64,000 nt of DNA, taken from assembly GCA_963932145.1 (NCBI GenBank), contig OZ010611.1:57545292-57609291 (forward strand), in the 5' to 3' direction. Origin of the DNA: Acanthosepion lycidas. Taxonomy: Eukaryota; Mollusca; Cephalopoda; Sepiida; Sepiidae. Position numbers and translations under genes: made by a program. Shown here piece by piece: positions 1-11,457 of the stretch; position 1 is the stretch's first letter, and the number at the start of each line of letters is the position of its first letter. The notes beneath the pieces were generated by a model that saw only the letters and a list, made by a program, of their open reading frames with translations, had not been told where the DNA came from and ran no database searches.

Positions 1-2814
1 CTCTAAATCTTGGTTGAAATTATTTTTCATTCTAATTAATAGAAATGGAGTAGCGTGCAATGGTGTCGTCTCATACAACTGTGAGTTAGCAGATAAAATT
101 TGTGGGCACAAAATGGGTGATCAGTGTCTTATTCTCTTCTGTTTATGCCTTGTCTTTAGCTTTTTCTTCTATATTTAACTTTATGTAGAGGCTAGGCCCC
201 CCTCTAAATCTTGGTTGCCATTATTTTTCATTCTAATTAATAGAAATGGAGTAGCGTGCAATGGTGTCGTCTCATACAACTGTGAGTTAGCAGATAAAAT
301 TTGTGGGCACAAAATGTGTGATCAGTCTCTTATTCTCTTCTGTTTATGCCTTGTCTTTAGCTTTTTCTTCTATATTTAACTTTATGTAGAGGCGAGGCCC
401 CTGTCTAAATCTTGGTTGAAATTATTTTTCATTCTAATTCATAGAAATGGAGTAGCGTGCAATCGTGTCGTCTCATACAACTGTGAGTTAGCAGATAAAA
501 TTTGTGGGCACAAAATGGGTGATCAGTGTCTTATTCTCTTCTGTTTATGCCTTGTCTTTAGCTTTTTCTTCTATATTTAACTTTATGTAGAGGCTAGGCC
601 CCCCTCTAAATCTTGGTTGAAATTATTTTTCATTCTAATTAATAGAAATAGAGTAGCGATCAAAGGTATCGTCTCAAACAACAGTGAGTTAGGAGAAAAA
701 ATTTGTGGGCACAAAATGGGTGATCAGTGTCTTATTCTCTTCTGATTGTGCCTTGTCTTTAGCTTTTTCTTCTATATTTAACTTTATGTAGAGGCTAGGC
801 CCCCCTCTAAATCTTGGTTGAAATTATTTTTCATTCTAATTCATAGAAATGGAGTAGCGTGCAATGGTGTCGTCTCATACAACAGTGAGTTAGAAGAAAA
901 AATTTGTGGGCACAAAATGTGTGATCAGTGTCTTATTCTCTTCTGTTTGTGACTTGTCTTTAGCTTTTTCTTCTATATTTAACTTTATGTAGAGGCTAGG
1001 CCCCACTCTAAATCTTGGTTGAAATTATTTTTCATTCTAATTCATAGAAATGGAGTAGCGTGAAATGGTGTCGTCTAATACAACAGTGAGTTAGGAGAAA
1101 AAATTTGTGGGCGCAAAATGGGTGATCAGTGTCTTATTCTCTTCTGTTTGTGCCTTGTCTTTAGCTTTTTCTTCTATATTTAACTTTATGTAGAGGCTAG
1201 GCCCCCCTCTAAATCTTGGTTGAAATTATTTTTCATTCTAATTAATAGAAATGGAGTAGCGATCAAAGGTGTCGTCTCAAACAACAGTGAGTTAGGAGAA
1301 AAAATTTGTGGGCACAAAATGGGTGATCAGTGTCTTATTCTCTTCTGTTTGTGCCTTGTCTTTAGCTTTTTCTTCTATATTTAATTTTATGTAGAGGCTA
1401 GGCCCCCCTCTAAATCTTGGTTGAAATTATTTTTCATTCTAATTAATAGAAATGGAGTAGCGATCAAAGGTGTCGTCTCAAACAACAGTGAGTTAGGAGA
1501 AAAAATTTGAGGGCACAAAATGGGTGATCAGTGTCTTATTCTCTTCTGTTTGTGCCTTGTCTTTAGCTTTTTCTTCTATATTTAACTTTATGTAGAGGCT
1601 AGGCCCCCCTCTAAATCTTGGTTGAAATTATTTTTCATTCTAGTTAATAGAAATGGAGTAGCGGTCAAAGGTGTCGTCTCAAACAACAGTGAGTTAGGAG
1701 AAAAATTTTGTAGGCACAAAATGGATGATCAGTGTCTTATTCTCTTCTGTTTGGGCCTTGTCTTTAGCTTTTTCTTCTATATTTAACTTTATGTAGAGGC
1801 TAGGCCCCCCTCTAAATCTTGGTTGAAATTATTTTTCATTCTAATTAATAGAAATGGAGTAGCGATCAAAGGTGTCGTCTCAAACAACAGTGAGTTAGGA
1901 GAAAAAATATGTGGGAACAAAATGGGTGATCAGTGTCTTATTCTCTTCTGTTTGTGCCTTGTCTTTAGCTTTTTCTTCTATATTTAACTTTATGTAGAGG
2001 CTAGGCCCCCCTCTAAATCTTGGTTGAAATTATTTTTCATTCTAATTAATAGAAATGGAGTAGCGATCAAAGGTGTCGTCTCAAACAACAGTGAGTTAGG
2101 AGAAAAAATTTGTGGGCACAAAATGGGTGATCAGTGTCTTTTTCTCTTCTGTTTGTGCCTTGTCTTTAGCTTTTTCTTATATATTTAACTTTATGTAGAG
2201 GCTAGGCTCCCCTCTAAATCTTGGTTGAAATTATTTTTCATTCTAATTAATAGAAATGGAGTAGCGTGCAATGGTGTCGTCTCATACAACTGTGAGTTAG
2301 CAGATAAAATTTGTGGGCACAAAATGTGTGATCAGTCTCTTATTCTCTTCTATTTATGCCTTGTCTTTATCTTTTTCTTCTATATTTAACTTTATGTAGA
2401 GGCTAGGCCCCTTTCTAAATCTTGGTTGAAATTATTTTTCATTCTAATTCATAGAAATGGAGCAGCGTGCAATCATGTCGTCTCATACAACTGTGAGTTA
2501 GCAGATAAAATTTTGGGTACAAAATGGGTGATCAGTGTCTTATTCTCTTCTGTTTGTGCCTTGTCTTTAGCTTTTTCTTCTATATTTAACTTTATGTAGA
2601 GGCTAGGCCCCCCTCTAAATCTTGATTGAAATTATTTTTCATTCTAATTAATAGAAATGGAGTAGCGTGCAATGGTGTCGTCTCATACAACTGTGAGTTA
2701 GCAGATAAAATTTGTGGGCACAAAATGGGTGATCAGTGTCTTATTCTCTTCTGTTTATGCCTTGTCTTTAGCTTTTTCTTCTATATTTAACTTTATGTAG
2801 AGGCTAGGCCCCCC
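1..2814. repeat. Mixed monomer region, 14 monomers
   Basis: Monomers at 2, 203 and 404 carry the ACTGTGAGTTAGCAGAT variant; the one at 203 also has TTGCCATT. Monomers at 605-2,212 carry ACAGTGAGTTAG. The monomer at 2,213 resembles the first group again. One 1-bp deletion, in the monomer starting at 2,414 (TTTTGGGTAC), is the only net length change in the first 17 kb. I see no perfect higher-order period, but single monomers match types used in the HOR downstream, so this looks like a shuffled edge of that domain. Confidence 0.85.
1208..2212. repeat. Run of five GATCAAAGG-type monomers
   Basis: Five successive monomers (1,208; 1,409; 1,610; 1,811; 2,012) carry TAGCGATCAAAGG (GGTCAAAGG in the third) and CTCAAACAACAG instead of the usual TAGCGTGCAATGG and CTCATACAACAG. 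Elsewhere in the first 17 kb this type appears singly or in pairs. A homogeneous run of one type points to local monomer-by-monomer amplification, in contrast to the mixed higher-order units next to it. Confidence 0.85.
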
Positions 2815-4020
2815 TCTAAATCTTGGTTGAAATTATTTTTCATTCTAATTAATAGAAATGGAGTAGCGTGCAATGGTGTCGTCTCATACAACTGTGAGTT
2901 AGCATATAAAATTTGTGGGCACTAAATGGGTGATCAGAGTCTTATTCTCTTCTGTTTATGCCTTGTCTTTAGCTTTTTCTTCTATATTTAAATTTATGTA
3001 GAGGCTAGGCCCCCCTCTAAATCTTGGTTGCCATTATTTTTCATTCTAATTAATAGAAATGGAGTAGCGTGCAATGGTGTCGTCTCATACAACTGTGAGT
3101 TAGCAGATAAAATTTGTGGGCACAAAATGTGTGATCAGTCTCTTATTCTCTTCTGTTTATGCCTTGTCTTTAGCTTTTTCTTCTATATTTAACTTTATGT
3201 AGAGGCTAGACCCCTTTCTAAATCTTGGTTGGAATTATTTTTCATTCTAATTCATAGAAATGGAGTAGCGTGCAATGGTGTCGTCTCATACAACAGTGAG
3301 TTAGGAGAAAAAATTTGTGGGCACAAAATGGGTGATCAGTGTCTTATTCTCTTCTGTTTGTGCCTTGTCTTTAGCTTTTTCTTCTATATTTAACTTTATG
3401 TAGAGGCTAGGCCCCCCTCTAAATCTTGGTTGAAATTATTTTTCATTCTAATTCATAGAAATGGAGTAGCGTCAAATGGTGTCGTCTAATACAACAGTGA
3501 GTTAGGAGAAAAAATTTGTGGGCACAAAATGGGTGATCAGTGTCTTATTCTCTTCTGTTTGTGCCTTGTCTTTAGCTTTTTCTTCTATATTTAACTTTAT
3601 GTAGAGGCTAGGCCCCCCTCTAAATCTTGGTTGAAATTATTTTTCATTCTAATTCATAGAAATGGAGTAGCGTGCAATGGTTTCATCTCATACCACTGTG
3701 AGTTAGCAGATAAAATTTGTGGGCACTAAATGGGTGATCAGAGTCTTATTCTCTTCTGTTTATGCCTTGTCTTTAGCTTTTTCTTCTATATTTAACTTTA
3801 TGTAGAGGCTAGGCCCCCCTCTAAATCTTGATTGAAATTATTTTTCATTCTAATTAATAGAAATGGAGTAGCGATCAAAGGTGTCGTCTCAAACAACAGT
3901 GAGTTAGGAGAAAAAATTTGTGGGCACAAAATGGGTGATCAGTGTCTTATTCTCTTCTGTTTGTGCCTTGTCTTTAGCTTTTTCTTCTATATTTAACTTT
4001 ATGTAGAGGCTAGGCCCCCC
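2815..4020. repeat. HOR version 1, 6 monomers (A-B-C-D-E-F), 1,206 bp
   Basis: Monomer types in order are A (AGCATATAAAA, CACTAAATGGG), B (TTGCCATT, GCAGAT, AGTCTCTT), C (TTGGAATT), D (GCGTCAAATGG, TCTAATACAAC), E (GGTTTCATCTCATACC) and F (GATCAAAGG). The A marker AGCATAT lies at 2,901 and again at 4,107, exactly 6 x 201 bp apart. The same series continues in the next two units, which makes this a true higher-order repeat and not a chance similarity. Confidence 0.9.
2999..3019. repeat. Junction dyad TAGAGG/CCTCTA, example
   Basis: TAGAGG (monomer 185-190) and CCTCTA (200 to position 4 of the next monomer) form a perfect 6-bp inverted repeat around the 9-nt loop CTAGGCCCC. It is present at junctions ending CCCCCCTCTA and broken in monomers with CCCCTTTCTA. 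A smaller dyad, GGCTAGGCC, lies inside. Short dyads are common in centromeric satellites, but a function here is inference. Confidence 0.7.
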
Positions 4021-5427
4021 TCTAAATCTTGGTTGAAATTATTTTTCATTCTAATTAATAGAAATGGAGTAGCGTGCAATGGTGTCGTCTCATACAACTG
4101 TGAGTTAGCATATAAAATTTGTGGGCACTAAATGGGTGATCAGAGTCTTATTCTCTTCTGTTTATGCCTTGTCTTTAGCTTTTTCTTCTATATTTAAATT
4201 TATGTAGAGGCTAGGCCCCCCTCTAAATCTTGGTTGCCATTATTTTTCATTCTAATTAATAGAAATGGAGTAGCGTGCAATGGTGTCGTCTCATACAACT
4301 GTGAGTTAGCAGATAAAATTTGTGGGCACAAAATGTGTGATCAGAGTCTTATTCTCTTCTGTTTATGCCTTGTCTTTAGCTTTTTCTTCTATATTTAACT
4401 TTATGTAGAGGCTAGGCCCCTTTCTAAATCTTGGTTGGAATTATTTTTCATTCTAATTCATAGAAATGGAGTAGCGTGCAATGGTGTCGTCTCATACAAC
4501 AGTGAGTTAGGAGAAAAAATTTGTGGGCACAAAATGGGTGATCAGTGTCTTATTCTCTTCTGTTTGTGCCTTGTCTTTAGCTTTTTCTTCTATATTTAAC
4601 TTTATGTAGAGGCTAGGCCCCCCTCTAAATCTTGGTTGAAATTATTTTTCATTCTAATTCATAGAAATGGAGTAGCGTCAAATGGTGTCGTCTAATACAA
4701 CAGTGAGTTAGGAGAAAAAATTTGTGGGCACAAAATGGGTGATCAGTGTCTTATTCTCTTCTGTTTGTGCCTTGTCTTTAGCTTTTTCTTCTATATTTAA
4801 CTTTATGTAGAGGCTAGGCCCCCCTCTAAATCTTGGTTGAAATTATTTTTCATTCTAATTCATAGAAATGGAGTAGCGTGCAATGGTTTCGTCTCATACC
4901 ACTGTGAGTTAGCAGATAAAATTTGTGGGCACTAAATGGGTGATCAGAGTCTTATTCTCTTCTGTTTATGCCTTGTCTTTAGCTTTTTCTTCTATATTTA
5001 ACTTTATGTAGAGGCTAGGCCCCCCTCTAAATCTTGGTTGAAATTATTTTTCATTCTAATTAATAGAAATGGAGTAGCGATCAAAGGTGTCGTCTCAAAC
5101 AACAGTGAGTTAGGAGAAAAAATTTGTGGGCACAAAATGGGTGATCAGTGTCTTATTCTCTTCTGTTTGTGCCTTGTCTTTAGCTTTTTCTTCTATATTT
5201 AACTTTATGTAGAGGCTAGGCCCCCCTCTAAATCTTGGTTGAAATTATTTTTCATTCTAATTAATAGAAATGGAGTAGCGATCAAAGGTGTCGTCTCAAA
5301 CAACAGTGAGTTAGGAGAAAAAATTTGTGGGCACAAAATGGGTGATCAGTGTCTTATTCTCTTCTGTTTATGCCTTGTCTTTAGCTTTTTCTTCTATATT
5401 TAACTTTATGTAGAGGCTAGGCCCCCC
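4021..5427. repeat. HOR version 2, 7 monomers (A-B-C-D-E-F-F), 1,407 bp
   Basis: This repeats the A to F series of the preceding unit and adds a second F-type monomer (GATCAAAGG) before the next A. The A marker AGCATAT lies at 4,107 and next at 5,514, exactly 7 x 201 bp apart. The extra F is best explained by a one-monomer unequal exchange. The B monomer here has CAGAGTCTT where the first unit has CAGTCTCTT. Confidence 0.9.
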
Positions 5428-6432
5428 TCTAAATCTTGGTTGAAATTATTTTTCATTCTAATTAATAGAAATGGAGTAGCGTGCAATGGTGTCGTCTCAT
5501 ACAACTGTGAGTTAGCATATAAAATTTGTGGGCACTAAATGGGTGATCAGAGTCTTATTCTCTTCTGTTTATGCCTTGTCTTTAGCTTTTTCTTCTATAT
5601 TTAAATTTATGTAGAGGCTAGGCCCCCCTCTAAATCTTGGTTGCCATTATTTTTCATTCTAATTAATAGAAATGGAGTAGCGTGCAATGGTGTCGTCTCA
5701 TACAACTGTGAGTTAGCCGATAAAATTTGTGGGCACAAAATGTGTGATCAGTCTCTTATTCTCTTCTGTTTATGCCTTGTCTTTAGCTTTTTCTTCTATA
5801 TTTAACTTTATGTAGAGGCTAGGCCCCTTTCTAAATCTTGGTTGGAATTATTTTTCATTCTAATTCATAGAAATGGAGTAGCGTGCAATGGTGTCGTCTC
5901 ATACAACAGTGAGTTAGGAGAAAAAATTTGTGGGCACAAAATGGGTGATCAGTGTCTTATTCTCTTCTGTTTGTGCCTTGTCTTTAGCTTTTTCTTCTAT
6001 ATTTAACTTTATGTAGAGGCTAGGCCCCCCTCTAAATCTTGGTTGAAATTATTTTTCATTCTAATTAATAGAAATGGAGTAGCGTGCAATGGTTTCGTCT
6101 CATACCACTGTGAGTTAGCAGATAAAATTTGTGGGCACTAAATGGGTGATCAGAGTCTTATTCTCTTCTGTTAATGCCTTGTCTTTAGCTTTTTCTTCTA
6201 TATTTAACTTTATGTAGAGGCTAGGCCCCCCTCTAAATCTTGGTTGAAATTATTTTTCATTCTAATTAATAGAAATGGAGTAGCGATCAAAGGTGTCGTC
6301 TCAAACAACAGTGAGTTAGGAGAAAAAATTTGTGGGCACAAAATGGGTGATCAGTGTCTTCTTCTCTTCTGTTTGTGCCTTGTCTTTAGCTTTTTCTACT
6401 ATATTTAACTTTATGTAGAGGCTAGGCTCCAT
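5428..6432. repeat. HOR version 3, 5 monomers (A-B-C-E-F)
   Basis: This copy starts with the A marker at 5,514. Its B monomer has GCCGAT in place of GCAGAT, a mark carried by later copies at about 9,133, 11,341 and 33,237. The D monomer (GCGTCAAATGG) is absent and C is followed directly by E. The last monomer is an F type that ends with TTCTACTATATT and the altered junction CTCCATTCT, which opens the next block. Confidence 0.85.
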
Positions 6433-8440
6433 TCTAAATCTTGGTTGAAATTATTTTTCATTCTGTTTCATAGAAATGGAGTAGCGTGCAATGGTGTCGT
6501 CTCATACAACAGTGAGTTAGGAGAAAAAATTTGTGAGCACAAAATGGGTGATCAGTGTCTTATTCTCTTCTGTTTGTGCCTTGTCTTTTGCTTTTTCTTC
6601 TATATTTAACTTTAAGTAGAGGCTAGGCCCCCCTCTAAATCTTGGTTGAAATTATTTTTCATTCTAATTAATAGAAATGGAGTAGCGTGCAATGGTGTCG
6701 TCTCAAACAACAGTGAGTTAGGAGAAAAAATTTGTTCGCACAAAATGGGTGATCAGTGTCTTATTCTCTTCTGTTTGTGCCTTGTCTTTAGCTTTTTCTT
6801 CTATATTTAACTTTATGTAGAGGCTAGGCCCCCCTATAAATCTTGGTTGAAATTATTTTTCATTCTAATTCATAGAAATGGAGTAGCATGCAATGGTGTC
6901 ATCTCATACAACAGTGAGTTAGGAGAAAAAATTTGTGGGCACAAAATGGGTGATCAGTGTCTTATTCTCTTCTGTTCGTGCCTTGTCATTAGCTTTGTCT
7001 TCTATATTTAACTTTATATAGAGGCTAGGCCCCCCTCTAAATCTTGGTTGAAATTATTTTTCATTCTAATTCATAGAAATGTAGTAGCGTTCAGTGGTGT
7101 CGTCTCAAACAACAGTGAGTTAGGAGAAAAAATTTGTTGGCACAAAATGGGTGATCAGTGTCTTATTCTCTTCTGTTTGTGCCTTGTCTTTAGCTTTTTC
7201 TTCTATATTTAACTTTATGTAGAGGCTAGGCCACTTTGTAAATCTTGGTTGAAATTATTTTTCATTCTAATTCATAGAAATGGAGTAGCGTGCAATGGTG
7301 TCATCTCATACAACAGTGAGTTAGGAGAAAAAATTTGTGGGCACAAAATGGGTGATCAGTGTCTTATTCTCTTCTGTTTGTGCCTTGTCTTTAGCTTTTT
7401 CTTCTATATTTAACTTTATGTAGAGGCTAGGCCTGCTTCTAAATCTTGGTTGAAATTATTTTTCATTCTAATTAATAGAAATGGAGTAGCGTGCAATGGT
7501 GTCGTCTCATACAACAGTGAGTTAGGAGAATAAATTTGTTGGCACAAAATGGGTGATCATTGTCTTATTCTCTTCTGTTTGTGCCTTGTCTTTAGCTTTT
7601 TCTCCTATATTTAACTTTATGTAGAGGCTAGGCCCCTTTCTAAATCTTGGTTGAAATTATTTTTCATTCTAATTCATAGAAATGGAGTAGCGTGCAATGG
7701 TGTCATCTCATACAACAGTGAGTTAGGAGAAAAAATTTGTGGGCACAAAATAGGTGATCAGTGTCTCATTCTCTTCTGTTTGTGCCTTGTCTTTAGCTTT
7801 TTCTTCTATATTTAACTTTATGTAGAGGCTAGGCCCCTTTCTAAATCTTGGTTGAAATTATTTTTCATTCTAATTAATAGAAATGGAGTAGCGTGCAATG
7901 GTGTCGTCTCATACAACAGTGAGTTAGGAGAAAAAATTTGTGGGCACAAAATGGGTGATCAGTGCCTTATTCTCTTCTGTTTGTGCCTTGTCTTTAGCTT
8001 TTTCTTCTATATTTAACTTTATGTAGAGGCTAGGCCCCCCTCTAAATCTTGGTTGAAATTATTTTTCATTCTAATTCATAGAAATGGAGTAGCGTCAAAT
8101 GGTGTCGTCTAATACAACAGTGAGTTAGGAGAAAAAATTTGTGGGCACAAAATGGGTGATCAGTGTCTTATTCTCTTCTGTTTGTGCCTTGTCTTTAGCT
8201 TTTTCTTCTATATTTAACTTTATGTAGAGGCTAGGCCCCCCTCTAAATCTTGGTTGAAATTATTTTTCATTCTAATTCATAGAAATGGAGTAGCGTGCAA
8301 TGGTTTCGTCTCATACCACTGTGAGTTAGCAGATAAAATTTGTGGGCACTAAATGGGTGATCAGAGTCTTATTCTCTTCTGTTTATGCCTTGTCTTTAGC
8401 TTTTTCTTCTATATTTAACTTTATGTAGAGGCTAGGCCCC
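6433..8440. repeat. Block K, about 10 distinct monomers
   Basis: A series of individually marked monomers: CTCCATTCTGTTTC; TCTTTTGC with GTTCGCAC; CCTATAAATC with GCATGCAATGG; GTTCGTGCC with TGTCATTAGCTTTGTC; GTAGTAGCGTTC; CCACTTTGT; CCTGCTTCT with GATCATTG and TCTCCTAT; AATAGGTGATCAGTGTCTC; GTGCCTTATT; GCGTCAAATGG; GGTTTCGTCTCATACC. The series recurs starting at 11,860 and 14,875, and in truncated form from 9,181. The CTCCATTCT marker lies at 6,427 and 11,854, exactly 27 x 201 bp apart. It is the main building block of the 6-17 kb domain. Confidence 0.88.
6734..6750 (+). other. CENP-B-box-like motif, example in a GTTCGCAC monomer
   Basis: The 17 bp GTTCGCACAAAATGGGT match the known CENP-B box pattern NTTCGNNNNANNCGGGN at 8 of 9 fixed positions; the mismatch is T for C at the start of CGGG. 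The same form lies at 12,161, 15,176, 24,209, 27,426, 29,432, 37,873, 38,676 and 39,479. Consensus monomers, with GTGGGCAC, match less well. Binding by a CENP-B-like protein is not shown by sequence alone. Confidence 0.4.
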
Positions 8441-9180
8441 CCTCTAAATCTTGGTTGAAATTATTTTTCATTCTAATTAATAGAAATGGAGTAGCGATGA
8501 AAGGTGTCGTCTCAAACAACAGTGAGTTAGGAGAAAAAATTTGTGGGCACAAAATGGGTGATCAGTGTCTTATTCTCTTCTGTTTGTGCCTTGTCTTTAG
8601 CTTTTTCTTCTATATTTAACTTTATGTAGAGGCTAGGCCCCCCTCTAAATCTTGGTTGAAATTATTTTTCATTCTAATTAATAGAAATGGAGTAGCGATC
8701 AAAGGTGTCGTCTCAAACAACAGTGAGTTAGGAGAAAAAATTTGTGGGCACAAAATGGGTGATCAGTGTCTTATTCTCTTCTGTTTATGCCTTGTCTTTA
8801 GCTTTTTCTTCTATATTTAACTTTATGTAGAGGCTAGGCCCCCCTCTAAATCTTGGTTGAAATTATTTTTCATTCTAATTAATAGAAATGGAGTAGCGTG
8901 CAATGGTGTCGTCTCATACAACTGTGAGTTAGCATATAAAATTTGTGGGCACTAAATGGGTGATCAGAGTCTTATTCTCTTCTGTTTATGCCTTGTCTTT
9001 AGCTTTTTCTTCTATATTTAAATTTATGTAGAGGCTAGGCCCCCCTCTAAATCTTGGTTGCCATTATTTTTCATTCTAATTAATAGAAATGGAGTAGCGT
9101 GCAATGGTGTCGTCTCATACAACTGTGAGTTAGCCGATAAAATTTGTGGGCACAAAATGTGTGATCAGTCTCTTATTCTC
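6970..9180. repeat. 11-monomer tandem duplication, copy 1 (2,211 bp)
   Basis: This copy begins inside a block K monomer at TTCTGTTCGTGCC, runs through the rest of block K, then through E, F, F, A and B monomers, and ends inside the B monomer (GCCGAT, AGTCTCTTATTCTC). The same order of markers repeats immediately downstream at a constant 2,211 bp (11 x 201): AGCATAT at 8,931 and 11,142, and GATGAAAGG at about 8,497 and 10,708. The exact ends can shift within the shared CTTATTCTCTTCTGTT. Confidence 0.92.
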
Positions 9181-11391
9181 TTCTGTTCGTGCCTTGTCAT
9201 TAGCTTTGTCTTCTATATTTAACTTTATATAGAGGCTAGGCCCCCCTCTAAATCTTGGTTGAAATTATTTTTCATTCTAATTCATAGAAATGTAGTAGCG
9301 TTCAGTGGTGTCGTCTCAAACAACAGTGAGTTAGGAGAAAAAATTTGTTGGCACAAAATGGGTGATCAGTGTCTTATTCTCTTCTGTTTGTGCCTTGTCT
9401 TTAGCTTTTTCTTCTATATTTAACTTTATGTAGAGGCTAGGCCACTTTGTAAATCTTGGTTGAAATTATTTTTCATTCTAATTCATAGAAATGGAGTAGC
9501 GTGCAATGGTGTCATCTCATACAACAGTGAGTTAGGAGAAAAAATTTGTGGGCACAAAATGGGTGATCAGTGTCTTATTCTCTTCTGTTTGTGCCTTGTC
9601 TTTAGCTTTTTCTTCTATATTTAACTTTATGTAGAGGCTAGGCCTGCTTCTAAATCTTGGTTGAAATTATTTTTCATTCTAATTAATAGAAATGGAGTAG
9701 CGTGCAATGGTGTCGTCTCATACAACAGTGAGTTAGGAGAATAAATTTGTTGGCACAAAATGGGTGATCATTGTCTTATTCTCTTCTGTTTGTGCCTTGT
9801 CTTTAGCTTTTTCTCCTATATTTAACTTTATGTAGAGGCTAGGCCCCTTTCTAAATCTTGGTTGAAATTATTTTTCATTCTAATTCATAGAAATGGAGTA
9901 GCGTGCAATGGTGTCATCTCATACAACAGTGAGTTAGGAGAAAAAATTTGTGGGCACAAAATAGGTGATCAGTGTCTCATTCTCTTCTGTTTGTGCCTTG
10001 TCTTTAGCTTTTTCTTCTATATTTAACTTTATGTAGAGGCTAGGCCCCTTTCTAAATCTTGGTTGAAATTATTTTTCATTCTAATTAATAGAAATGGAGT
10101 AGCGTGCAATGGTGTCGTCTCATACAACAGTGAGTTAGGAGAAAAAATTTGTGGGCACAAAATGGGTGATCAGTGCCTTATTCTCTTCTGTTTGTGCCTT
10201 GTCTTTAGCTTTTTCTTCTATATTTAACTTTATGTAGAGGCTAGGCCCGCCTCTAAATCTTGGTTGAAATTATTTTTCATTCTAATTCATAGAAATGGAG
10301 TAGCGTCAAATGGTGTCGTCTAATACAACAGTGAGTTAGGAGAAAAAATTTGTGGGCACAAAATGGGTGATCAGTGTCTTATTCTCTTCTGTTTGTGCCT
10401 TGTCTTTAGCTTTTTCTTCTATATTTAACTTTATGTAGAGGCTAGGCCCCCCTCTAAATCTTGGTTGAAATTATTTTTCATTCTAATTCATAGAAATGGA
10501 GTAGCGTGCAATGGTTTCGTCTCATACCACTGTGAGTTAGCAGATAAAATTTGTGGGCACTAAATGGGTGATCAGAGTCTTATTCTCTTCTGTTTATGCC
10601 TTGTCTTTAGCTTTTTCTTCTATATTTAACTTTATGTAGAGGCTAGGCCCCCCTCTAAATCTTGGTTGAAATTATTTTTCATTCTAATTAATAGAAATGG
10701 AGTAGCGATGAAAGGTGTCGTCTCAAACAACAGTGAGTTAGGAGAAAAAATTTGTGGGCACAAAATGGGTGATCAGTGTCTTATTCTCTTCTGTTTGTGC
10801 CTTGTCTTTAGCTTTTTCTTCTATATTTAACTTTATGTAGAGGCTAGGCCCCCCTCTAAATCTTGGTTGAAATTATTTTTCATTCTAATTAATAGAAATG
10901 GAGTAGCGATCAAAGGTGTCGTCTCAAACAACAGTGAGTTAGGAGAAAAAATTTGTGGGCACAAAATGGGTGATCAGTGTCTTATTCTCTTCTGTTTATG
11001 CCTTGTCTTTAGCTTTTTCTTCTATATTTAACTTTATGTAGAGGCTAGGCCCCCCTCTAAATCTTGGTTGAAATTATTTTTCATTCTAATTAATAGAAAT
11101 GGAGTAGCGTGCAATGGTGTCGTCTCATACAACTGTGAGTTAGCATATAAAATTTGTGGGCACTAAATGGGTGATCAGAGTCTTATTCTCTTCTGTTTAT
11201 GCCTTGTCTTTAGCTTTTTCTTCTATATTTAAATTTATGTAGAGGCTAGGCCCCCCTCTAAATCTTGGTTGCCATTATTTTTCATTCTAATTAATAGAAA
11301 TGGAGTAGCGTGCAATGGTGTCGTCTCATACAACTGTGAGTTAGCCGATAAAATTTGTGGGCACAAAATGTGTGATCAGTCTCTTATTCTC
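9181..11391. repeat. 11-monomer tandem duplication, copy 2 (2,211 bp)
   Basis: Nearly identical to the preceding 2,211 bp. The one difference I noticed is CCCGCC at about 10,249 in place of CCCCCC. Rare private marks such as GTTCAGTGG and GATGAAAGG occur in both copies, so the duplication is recent. After 11,391 the B monomer continues with TTCTGTTTATGCC, as in the original A-B-C series, whereas copy 1 switches at 9,181 to TTCTGTTCGTGCC. That is the footprint of one unequal crossover inside a monomer. Confidence 0.92.
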
Positions 11392-11457
11392 TTCTGTTTA
11401 TGCCTTGTCTTTAGCTTTTTCTTCTATATTTAACTTTATGTAGAGGCTAGGCCCCTT

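Noticed and set aside
7531-7540. AATAAA polyadenylation-like signal in GAGAATAAATTTG monomers
   Set aside because: It is a single-base variant of the A6T3 tract in some monomers, with no transcript context to support it.
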